This document shows, piece after piece, positions 38,074 to 44,326 of a stretch of DNA of 64,000 nt. A program made the translations under genes and the position numbers. This stretch comes from RH-AL1 sp050013235 (GTDB lineage: Bacteria; Pseudomonadota; Alphaproteobacteria; Rhizobiales; Beijerinckiaceae): positions 1 to 64,000 of the forward strand of contig JBEKFQ010000007.1 in the NCBI GenBank assembly GCA_050013235.1, written 5' to 3'. Numbering within the stretch: position 1 is the first letter of the stretch; each line of letters starts with the position of its first letter. The notes beneath the pieces were generated by a model, which was not told the DNA's origin, made no database searches, and saw nothing but the letters and a program-made list of their open reading frames with translations.

Positions 38074-38203
38074 ATTAAGCCTCCCGCGGATTATTACACT
38101 ACAACATCATAAAACACGAATTTTTAATATTATACAACAAGCAGTTGTTGCGGTTTTGAAAATCAAGACGCCGCGCCGCGATAGATATTCATATGCGTGC
38201 TCT
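38074..38203 (-). promoter_or_regulatory. AT-rich upstream region of the avidin gene with -10-like box and inverted repeat
   Basis: Read on the minus strand, TATAAT occurs at 38134-38129, about 56 bp before the avidin ATG. Directly upstream of it is a perfect inverted repeat CAACAA-GCAG-TTGTTG (38135-38150), placed where a repressor could block polymerase. No good -35 box is seen. No BioR-type TTATCTATAA site is present. The base composition here is far more AT-rich than the flanking genes. Confidence 0.4.
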
Positions 38204-38224
38204 CTCAAAAATCCGTCCGGCTCC
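38204..38224 (+). repeat. Direct repeat, right copy (recR 3' end)
   Basis: CTCAAAAA then TCCGTCCGGCTCC; this copy covers the recR stop codon and its last six codons on the minus strand. It matches the copy at 37624-37645. Confidence 0.7.
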
Positions 38225-38810
38225 TGAGCGCCGCCGCCAGCGTGCCCTCGTCCAAATAATCGAGCTCTCCGCCGACCGGCACGCCGTGAGCCAGCCGCGT
38301 CGTCTTGATTCCGAGGTGAGAAAGCAGATCGGTCACGTAATGCGCGGTCGTCTGACCATCGACGGTGGCGTTCACCGCGAGGATCACCTCTTTCACGCCA
38401 TCCTCGACGCAGCGCGCGACGAGGTTCGACAGGTTCAGCTCTTTCGGGCCGACACCATCGAGCGGCGAGAGGGTGCCGCCCAGCACGTGATATTTGGCGC
38501 GCACGGCGGCGGCGCGCTCCAACGCCCAGAGGTCGCCGACGGTTTCGACCACGATCAGCACGCCGGGATCGCGGCTGGGGTCGCGGCAGATCGTGCACGG
38601 CTGGCAGGTATCCGCATTGCCACAGGCTTCGCAGATCACGATTTTTTCGCGCGCGACGGCCATCGCGTCGGCGAGCGGACTCAACAGCTCCTCGCGCTTG
38701 CGCAAGAGATGCAGAGCCGCGCGCCGCGCCGATCGCGGCCCCAGGCCGGGCAGCCGCGCCAGCAATTGAATGAGCCGCTCGATTTCCGGCCCGGCGATAG
38801 GGTTAGCCAT
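38205..38810 (-). CDS. recR: Recombination mediator RecR
   Basis: Works with RecF/RecO to load RecA at gaps. It has 201 residues: an HhH-like LPGLGPRSARRAALHLL near 20-36, a zinc finger with Cys60/63 and Cys72/75, and a Toprim domain (VLIVVETVGDLWALERA, then EVILAVNATVDGQTTAHYV) ending in a C-terminal helix. It is the last gene of ffs-dnaX-ybaB-recR. Its final codons are duplicated on the far side of the avidin gene. Confidence 0.95.
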   Translation of the reverse strand: MANPIAGPEIERLIQLLARLPGLGPRSARRAALHLLRKREELLSPLADAMAVAREKIVICEACGNADTCQPCTICRDPSRDPGVLIVVETVGDLWALERAAAVRAKYHVLGGTLSPLDGVGPKELNLSNLVARCVEDGVKEVILAVNATVDGQTTAHYVTDLLSHLGIKTTRLAHGVPVGGELDYLDEGTLAAALRSRTDF

Positions 38811-38838
38811 TAGAATTTGGCCATCGAAACCTGCCTCA

Positions 38839-39162
38839 TCAGAACGGCAGCTTCATTCCGGGCGGCAGCGGCAGGCCGGCCGTCACGTCGCGCATCTTGT
38901 CTTCCATCAGACGCTCGGCCTTCTTGCGCGCATCCTCATGCGCCGTGACGATCAAATCCTCCAAGATTTCAGCCTCGTCCGGGTTGAACAGCGAGGCGTC
39001 GATGGCAATGCCCTTCATCTGGCCCTTGGCGGTGAGCGTCACGCGCACCAACCCGCCGCCGGACTGCCCCTCGACCTCGACACGCTCCAATTCGGCCTGC
39101 ATGTCTTGCATCTTGGCCTGCATGGCTTGGGCCGACTTCATCAGTCCCATCAGGTCTTTCAT
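38839..39162 (-). CDS. ybaB: Nucleoid-associated protein YbaB/EbfC
   Basis: A 107-residue dimeric DNA-binding protein: an N-terminal helix MGLMKSAQAMQAKMQDMQ, then the beta part VEGQSGGGLVRVTLTAKGQM and a C-terminal GLPLPPGMKLPF. The ATG at 39162 has GGAG eight bases upstream. The longer frame on this strand runs antisense-like into dnaX and is ignored. Position between dnaX and recR is conserved across most bacteria. Confidence 0.95.
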   Translation of the reverse strand: MKDLMGLMKSAQAMQAKMQDMQAELERVEVEGQSGGGLVRVTLTAKGQMKGIAIDASLFNPDEAEILEDLIVTAHEDARKKAERLMEDKMRDVTAGLPLPPGMKLPF

Positions 39163-39233
39163 GGCCGTAACTCCGTTTCTCGAAAGGATACGCGTGGCCG
39201 GCGAAAAGCGCTCTGGTTTTCGCGGGTCATGCG

Positions 39234-41117
39234 CTAAAAATCGTCCTCGGTCTCGATCATGTGATCGAAGGCAATATCCTCGCCGCCGTCGCCCGCGGGC
39301 ACACCGGCACTGAGCGCCGGCGGCGGCGCCACCTCTTCGGGCTGGCGGACCGCGACGATTTTCGCACCGGGAAACCGAGCGAGCACGCTTCGCACCAAGG
39401 GATCGCTTTCGACATTCGAAATCGTCTGCTTTTCCCGCGCCTCGGCCTGCTGCTTCAGGCTCGGGCCGCCGGGCGTGCGCGACAGCGTGATCATCCAGCG
39501 CGCGCCGGTCCATTCCTGCAGCTTGCGCATCAGCGTCTGCGCCAATTGCGGCGACGCGCCGGGCGCGGCCGAGAATTCGATCGAGCCTTCCTCGAAGCGC
39601 ACGAGATGCACGTCGCGCTCCAGCGCCGTTTTCAACTGAATGTCGCGCTTTTCCGCGCAGAGCGCGATGATGTCCTCGAGACGGCCGAGCCGGATCGCGG
39701 CATCGGGCGCGGGCTTGGCGGCCGCCACGATCGGTTGCGCCACGATGCTCTGCATCTGGGCCGGCATTTGACGCGGCGCCGGCGGCACCACGGCCAAGGC
39801 GGCGCGAGCCCCTCCGCCACCGCCGCGCGGCGCTGCGCTGCCTGAACCGGACGCGCCCGCGCCAGAGAGCTGGCGCAACACGTCGCCGGGGGGCGGCAGA
39901 TCGGCGGCATAGGCGAGGCGCACCAGCACCATATCGGCAGCGGCGAGCGGGCGCGGCGAATCCTTGACCTCGCCGAGCCCCTTCAGCAGCAATTGCCAGG
40001 CGCGGGTCAACACGGCCATGCTTAGAGTCTTGGCAAAAATCTTTCCGCGCGTGCGCTCGTCCGGCGTGGCGGCGGGATCGTCGCCCGCCTCCGGCACCAA
40101 CTTGAGCCTCGTGACGAAATGAACGAAATCGGCGAGATCGACCAGAATCTGGCCGGGCTCGCCGCCGCCATCGTGCAGATCCTTCAAAGTGCACAGCCCG
40201 GCCGCCATGTCGCCGCGCATCACTTCTTCGAAAAGATCGATGATGCGAGTCCGGTCGGCGAGCCCCAGCATCGCGCGCAGGCTCGCGCCATCGAGCGTGC
40301 CGCCGGCGCCGGCCCCCAATGCCATGGCTTGATCGAGCAGCGACAGGGCATCACGCACCGAACCCTCGGCGGCCCGCGCGATCACCGCCAAGGCCTCGTC
40401 CTCGACGGGCACATGTTCCTTGGCGCAAATCCGGGCGAGATGGGCGGCGAGCACCGGGGCTTCGACGCGGCGCAGATCGAAGCGCTGGCAGCGCGAGCGC
40501 ACCGTCACCGGCACTTTTTCGATTTCGGTCGTCGCGAACAGAAATTTGACGTGATCCGGCGGCTCCTCCAGCGTCTTCAACAGGCCGTTGAAGGCCTGTT
40601 TCGACAACATGTGCACCTCGTCGATGATGTAGACCTTGGTCCGCGCCATCACCGGGCGGTAGCGCGCGTTTTCGATGATTTCGCGGACGTCGTCGATGCC
40701 GGTATGCGAGGCCGCGTCCATTTCGATCACGTCGACATGGCGTGATTCGATGATCGCCTGACAGTGGACGCCGATCTCGGGCATGTGGATCGTCGGGCGC
40801 GTGACGGCGGGATGGCCGTCGCGGGCGGGCAGCTCGTAATTAAAGGCGCGGGCGAGAATGCGGGCGGTCGTCGTCTTGCCGACGCCGCGCACGCCGGTCA
40901 GCATATAGGCTTGATGGATGCGGTCGAGGTCGAAGGCGTTGGAGAGCGTCTTGACCATGGCCTCTTGGCCGATCAAATCCTCGAAGGAGCTGGGCCGGTA
41001 CTTCCGGGCCAGCACGCGATAGGGCGCGGCCGCCTGCTCGCGCTTCGGCGCGTCCTCGGCGGCGAACAACATGCCGAGGCCTTCGGAAGGGCCTCCGGCC
41101 TCGGGAGCATCGCTCAT
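39234..41117 (-). CDS. dnaX: DNA polymerase III subunits gamma/tau
   Basis: Clamp-loader ATPase, about 627 residues. The start region RKYRPSSFEDLIGQ leads to Walker A GVRGVGKTTTA, DEVHMLSKQAFNGLLKTLEEPP with the Walker B acid, the sensor-1 FATTEIEKVPVTV and the SRC arginine finger segment. The zinc module that carries four cysteines in E. coli has only one here (VHCQAI), as I recall for Rhizobium too. The C-terminal tau region (about 440-627) is Gly/Ala/Pro-rich then compact. I chose the ATG at 41117 (GGGA seven bases upstream) over an upstream GTG that abuts the SRP RNA. No slippery A-run for gamma production was identified. Confidence 0.94.
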   Translation of the reverse strand: MSDAPEAGGPSEGLGMLFAAEDAPKREQAAAPYRVLARKYRPSSFEDLIGQEAMVKTLSNAFDLDRIHQAYMLTGVRGVGKTTTARILARAFNYELPARDGHPAVTRPTIHMPEIGVHCQAIIESRHVDVIEMDAASHTGIDDVREIIENARYRPVMARTKVYIIDEVHMLSKQAFNGLLKTLEEPPDHVKFLFATTEIEKVPVTVRSRCQRFDLRRVEAPVLAAHLARICAKEHVPVEDEALAVIARAAEGSVRDALSLLDQAMALGAGAGGTLDGASLRAMLGLADRTRIIDLFEEVMRGDMAAGLCTLKDLHDGGGEPGQILVDLADFVHFVTRLKLVPEAGDDPAATPDERTRGKIFAKTLSMAVLTRAWQLLLKGLGEVKDSPRPLAAADMVLVRLAYAADLPPPGDVLRQLSGAGASGSGSAAPRGGGGGARAALAVVPPAPRQMPAQMQSIVAQPIVAAAKPAPDAAIRLGRLEDIIALCAEKRDIQLKTALERDVHLVRFEEGSIEFSAAPGASPQLAQTLMRKLQEWTGARWMITLSRTPGGPSLKQQAEAREKQTISNVESDPLVRSVLARFPGAKIVAVRQPEEVAPPPALSAGVPAGDGGEDIAFDHMIETEDDF

Positions 41118-41179
41118 CGGCATTCCCAAGCGGCCATTGATTGGCTTAGCAAAGCCGGCCACGAAGACGAGGGAGAAAG

Positions 41180-41281
41180 TGGGAGGCTGGACGAAGACCC
41201 GCCCTGTCTCGTTAGGGCTGCTTCCTTCCGGACCTGACCCGATTGGCGAGTGGAACGTCCACCGCCAACCTCCCGCCCCCT
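41180..41281 (-). ncRNA. ffs: Signal recognition particle RNA (4.5S, small type)
   Basis: On the minus strand the conserved apical domain is unmistakable: GGTCAGGTCCGGAAGGAAGC, which binds Ffh. The ends pair: 5' GGGAGGTTGG with 3' CCAGCCTCCC, giving about 100 nt of hairpin RNA. The ends are estimated from the stem. It lies just upstream of dnaX, the usual alphaproteobacterial place. Confidence 0.95.
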
Positions 41282-41378
41282 ATGTGGACCAAGCCGCGCG
41301 ATTTCGCAATGGCAGGCTTGCCACGGGCGGCGGAAGTTGAGAGGGAGGGATCATGCATTTTCGACAGGGCTCCATTTT

Positions 41379-41816
41379 ATGCCGCAAGACCAGGTCAAGA
41401 CACTGCCCGCTTGGGTGATGCCGGGGAATCTCGCCGAAATCATCGAGGAAGACGGCGAATGGGAGGATCCGAGCTGGGATCCGCTTCTCCTGACCGTCGT
41501 GGGGGACACGAGGCACGAAGGCCGGCTGATCAAGAAAGCCTGGCAACTCTCGCTCTGGCCCGGCGACGCTTTTTTCGAACCGTTGAACGCCGCGCTCAAG
41601 GCGCGGGGCGGCAAGGCGGACGGCCATGCCTGGTCCGATCTCATCCACGAGGAAATCGCCCGCCGCGCGCCCGCTTTATTGCCGAAGCTGCATGATGATT
41701 CCGACGCCGCGACTTGCGTGATCTGGGTCGAGACGGAGGCGGACGGAAGGGCGCTGATGGAGACGGCGTGGGTGTATTTGCACGAGGGGAAGGCGGCGCG
41801 GGAAAACGATAAATGA
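41379..41816 (+). CDS. Hypothetical protein, unknown function
   Basis: A 145-residue acidic, tryptophan-rich protein (WVMPGNLAEIIEEDGEWEDP, LIKKAWQLSLWPGDAFFEP). It has no signal peptide, membrane segment or motif that I can name. Codon pattern is like its neighbours and the reading frame is uninterrupted, which supports a real gene. The ATG at 41379 begins MPQDQV; the RBS is weak. It lies between the SRP RNA and the VapBC module and could be an accessory gene. I do not recognise the family. Confidence 0.6.
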   Translation: MPQDQVKTLPAWVMPGNLAEIIEEDGEWEDPSWDPLLLTVVGDTRHEGRLIKKAWQLSLWPGDAFFEPLNAALKARGGKADGHAWSDLIHEEIARRAPALLPKLHDDSDAATCVIWVETEADGRALMETAWVYLHEGKAARENDK

Positions 41817-41833
41817 GTTGATCGGCCCAGCCA

Positions 41834-41870
41834 CTCAGGATATCCTAAGTTTTGCTTCGGATATCCTGAG
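41834..41870. promoter_or_regulatory. Perfect 12-bp inverted repeat, candidate VapB/VapBC operator
   Basis: CTCAGGATATCC (41834-41845), 13 bp, then GGATATCCTGAG (41859-41870), a perfect inverted repeat ending six bases before the vapB ATG. Each arm contains the self-palindrome GGATATCC, and the two palindromes are 21 bp apart centre to centre, two helical turns. That geometry suits cooperative binding by an autoregulating antitoxin-toxin complex. Confidence 0.65.
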
Positions 41871-41876
41871 CCCGTC

Positions 41877-42119
41877 ATGCCCCTCTACATCAAGGACGAT
41901 ACGACCGCCGAGCTGGTGGCAAAACTCGCCGCATTGCGCGGGACGTCGAAGCAAGACGCGGTAAAATTCGCCGTCCAGGCCGAGTTGGACCGGGCAGCCC
42001 AGGCGATTCCATACCGGCAACGGCTCGCCGCATTCCGGGCAACGCATCCCTTGCCGCCACGCACGGGTCTCGAGGCGGATAAAGCGTTCTTCGACGAACT
42101 ATCCGGGGAAACCAGATGA
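41877..42119 (+). CDS. vapB: Type II antitoxin, VapB-like
   Basis: An 80-residue protein. The N-terminus MPLYIKDDTTAELVAKLAALRGTS with the following KQDAVKFAVQAEL has the ribbon-helix-helix pattern of Rv0623/PSK-type VapB antitoxins; the C-terminal half (LPPRTGLEADKAFFDELSG) should wrap the toxin. Its stop overlaps the vapC ATG (ATGA), and a perfect inverted repeat lies just before it. The pair is therefore a complete autoregulated module. The VapB assignment is by pattern and context. Confidence 0.85.
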   Translation: MPLYIKDDTTAELVAKLAALRGTSKQDAVKFAVQAELDRAAQAIPYRQRLAAFRATHPLPPRTGLEADKAFFDELSGETR

Positions 42120-42508
42120 TTTTCGCCGATGCCTCGGCCCTGATCGTTCTCATGACGGGAGAGGCCGAAGCGGATACTTTGGCTGAAACCCTCGAATCCG
42201 GCGGTGAGCGCCTATGTTCCGCTCTTTCGATCTGGGAAACTGTCGCAGGCCTGTGCCGCTCTTACCAATACACAACGGATTCGGCGCGCGCCGATGTTCA
42301 GGACTATCTGAAGCTCGAACGCTTCCGGATCGTTCCGATCGGCGTTGCTGAGTACGAAATCGCGGCTTCTGCCTATGCGCGATTCGGAAAAGGCCGCCAT
42401 CCCGCAGGCCTCAATATGGGCGATTGTTTTGCCTACGCCTGCGCCAGGACAAACCAGGCCAAACTGCTTTACAAGGGCAGTTATTTCGACAAGACGGATC
42501 TCGCCTAA
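42116..42508 (+). CDS. vapC: Type II toxin, VapC-like PIN-domain ribonuclease
   Basis: A 130-residue PIN nuclease. The acidic active site is intact: Asp5 in FADASAL, Glu41 in SIWETV, Asp103 in NMGDCFAYA and a C-terminal Asp in FDKTD. VapC toxins cut initiator tRNA or rRNA; the target here cannot be predicted. It follows vapB with a four-base overlap. No disruption is seen, so the toxin should be active if expressed. Confidence 0.9.
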   Translation: MIFADASALIVLMTGEAEADTLAETLESGGERLCSALSIWETVAGLCRSYQYTTDSARADVQDYLKLERFRIVPIGVAEYEIAASAYARFGKGRHPAGLNMGDCFAYACARTNQAKLLYKGSYFDKTDLA

Positions 42509-42532
42509 CGCGGCCAACCCCAAAGAGGTCTC

Positions 42533-43513
42533 GTGCTCGACAAATCGCATGCCACCAGCTTCACCCTCAACACGCTCGACCGCAAATCGGCGCAGCGGGA
42601 AGATTCGGCCTTTATCGCGGCTTTGCTCGCGGCGCCGTCCAGCCGCAGCCTCGTGCTGTCGGCGGAGATTCCCGCGTTGAAACGCGCCGGCGACGTCCAT
42701 GACGCAGTTTTCACCCTGGACGAGGCTAGGGATTTCGGCAGTCCGGCGGAGATCGTCTTTCTCGGCTGCCATGGCGAGCGCGCGCTGTTCGCGACCCAAA
42801 TCGAAGGCACAGCGCATGAGACGGCGCCGGAGCGCGGCGATCTCGCCTTTGTCGATTTGCGCACCATTGCCGCGCAAGGTCTGGTGGCCCCCGAGATGAC
42901 CGGCGCGCTCAGCCAGGCCAAAAGCCTGTTGCATTGGCATCGGCACAACAGGTTTTGCGCCAATTGCGGCATGCCGTCCAAAGCCGCGGCCGGCGGATCG
43001 CGGCGCGAATGCGAGCACTGCGGCCGCCACCACTTTCCCCGGTTGGAGCCCGTCGCCATCATGCTGGTGACGCATGGCGCGAGCTGCCTGCTTGGGCGCC
43101 AATCGGGGTTTCCCCCTGGCATGTACTCCTGTCTCGCGGGCTTTGCCGAGGTCGGCGAGACGTTGGAGGATGCGGTGCGCCGAGAAATCATGGAAGAGGC
43201 CGGCGTCAGAGTGGGCCGCGTCGCGTATTTCGCCTCGCAACCCTGGCCCTTCCCCGCCTCGCTGATGATCGGCTGCACCGCGCAGGCGCTGTCGAGCGAG
43301 ATCGCCATCGATAGCCAAGAAATCGAGGACGCCCGCTGGTTCAGCCGGGGCGAAACGCGGCTGATGCTCGCGCACGAGCATCCCGGCGGCCTGACTTGCC
43401 CGCCCAAGCTCGCCATCGCGAATCTGTTGATCTCGGCTTGGGCCGGGGAAGAAGGTTGGGCCGGGGAAGAACGTTGGGTCCGGGAAGAAAGCTGGGATCT
43501 GGAGAAACCATGA
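42533..43513 (+). CDS. nudC: NAD+ diphosphatase NudC (NADH pyrophosphatase)
   Basis: Hydrolyses NAD(H) to NMN(H) and AMP and can remove NAD caps from RNA. It has 326 residues: an N-terminal domain, a zinc ribbon (Cys142/145/160/163), the Nudix box GFAEVGETLEDAVRREIMEEAG at about 203-224, and the NudC-specific SQPWPFPASLM. The start is a GTG. The C-terminus carries a 22-residue tail of WAGEEG/WAGEER/WVREES repeats from an 18-bp repeat array at about 43438-43500. Its stop overlaps the queC ATG. Confidence 0.94.
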   Translation: MLDKSHATSFTLNTLDRKSAQREDSAFIAALLAAPSSRSLVLSAEIPALKRAGDVHDAVFTLDEARDFGSPAEIVFLGCHGERALFATQIEGTAHETAPERGDLAFVDLRTIAAQGLVAPEMTGALSQAKSLLHWHRHNRFCANCGMPSKAAAGGSRRECEHCGRHHFPRLEPVAIMLVTHGASCLLGRQSGFPPGMYSCLAGFAEVGETLEDAVRREIMEEAGVRVGRVAYFASQPWPFPASLMIGCTAQALSSEIAIDSQEIEDARWFSRGETRLMLAHEHPGGLTCPPKLAIANLLISAWAGEEGWAGEERWVREESWDLEKP

Positions 43514-44226
43514 GCGCGATTGTCCTGTTTTCCGGCGGTCAGGATTCGACGACATGCCTTGCCTGGGCGCTCGAACGATTCGGCCATGTCGAGACCATCG
43601 GCTTCGATTATGGCCAGCGTCATCGTGTCGAACTGAGCCAACGGCCCCTGATCCGCACGGCCTTGGCGGAGAAATTTCCGCGCTGGGCGGCCAAGCTCGG
43701 CCCCGATCATATGATCGATCTCTCCGCCCTGGCGGCAATCGGGGAGACCGCGATGACGCAAGACATGGCCATCACCATGGATGCGCGCGGCCTGCCCAAC
43801 ACGTTCGTGCCGGGCCGCAATCTGTTGTTTTTGACATTCGCGGCGGCGCTGGCCTACCGGCGGGGCCTCCGCCATATCGTGGGCGGCATGTGCGAGACGG
43901 ATTTTTCCGGCTATCCCGATTGCCGCGACGATACGATCAAGGCGATGCAAGCCACGATCAATCTCGGGATGGACAGCCGCTTCGTCATCGAGACGCCGCT
44001 GATGTGGATCGACAAGGCCGCGACCTGGCGGCTCGCCGAAACGCTCGGGGGCCAAACGCTCGTCGATTTGACGATCGAGGAGACGCACACCTGTTATCTC
44101 GGGACGCGAAGCCAGAAACACGATTGGGGCTATGGCTGCGGCACCTGCCCGGCTTGCCAATTGCGCGCCGAGGGCTGGCGGCGGTTTAGGGCATTTCCCA
44201 CGAAAGTCGCGGGCTTTCGTGATTGA
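43510..44226 (+). CDS. queC: 7-cyano-7-deazaguanine synthase QueC
   Basis: Makes preQ0 from 7-carboxy-7-deazaguanine on the queuosine route. At 238 residues it has the PP-loop LFSGGQDSTTCLAWA, FVPGRNLLFL, GMCETDFSGYPDCR and the zinc cysteines of CGTCPACQLR. The core ends at about residue 225 (RRFRAF). The remaining codons and the TGA lie inside mosaic repeat copy 5 (FPTKVAGFRD), so the repeat has supplied the C-terminus. It is coupled to nudC. Other que genes are not in the window. Confidence 0.95.
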   Translation: MSAIVLFSGGQDSTTCLAWALERFGHVETIGFDYGQRHRVELSQRPLIRTALAEKFPRWAAKLGPDHMIDLSALAAIGETAMTQDMAITMDARGLPNTFVPGRNLLFLTFAAALAYRRGLRHIVGGMCETDFSGYPDCRDDTIKAMQATINLGMDSRFVIETPLMWIDKAATWRLAETLGGQTLVDLTIEETHTCYLGTRSQKHDWGYGCGTCPACQLRAEGWRRFRAFPTKVAGFRD

Positions 44227-44285
44227 GGAAACGCTCTAACTTCTTATCGAGAGAGCACTTTCCGCCGGGGTGGAAGGTGCTCTCC
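44188..44285 (+). repeat. Mosaic intergenic repeat, copy 5 (overlaps queC 3' end)
   Basis: Module A reads GGGCATTTCCCACGAAAGTC with its partner GCTTTCGTGATTGAGGAAACGC, followed by TAACTTCTTATCGAG and a shortened module B. The first 39 bases lie within queC. Confidence 0.8.
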
Positions 44286-44326
44286 CATACGGGAGTTGGG
44301 CGGGAATTAACGCCGCGCCTTTCGGC

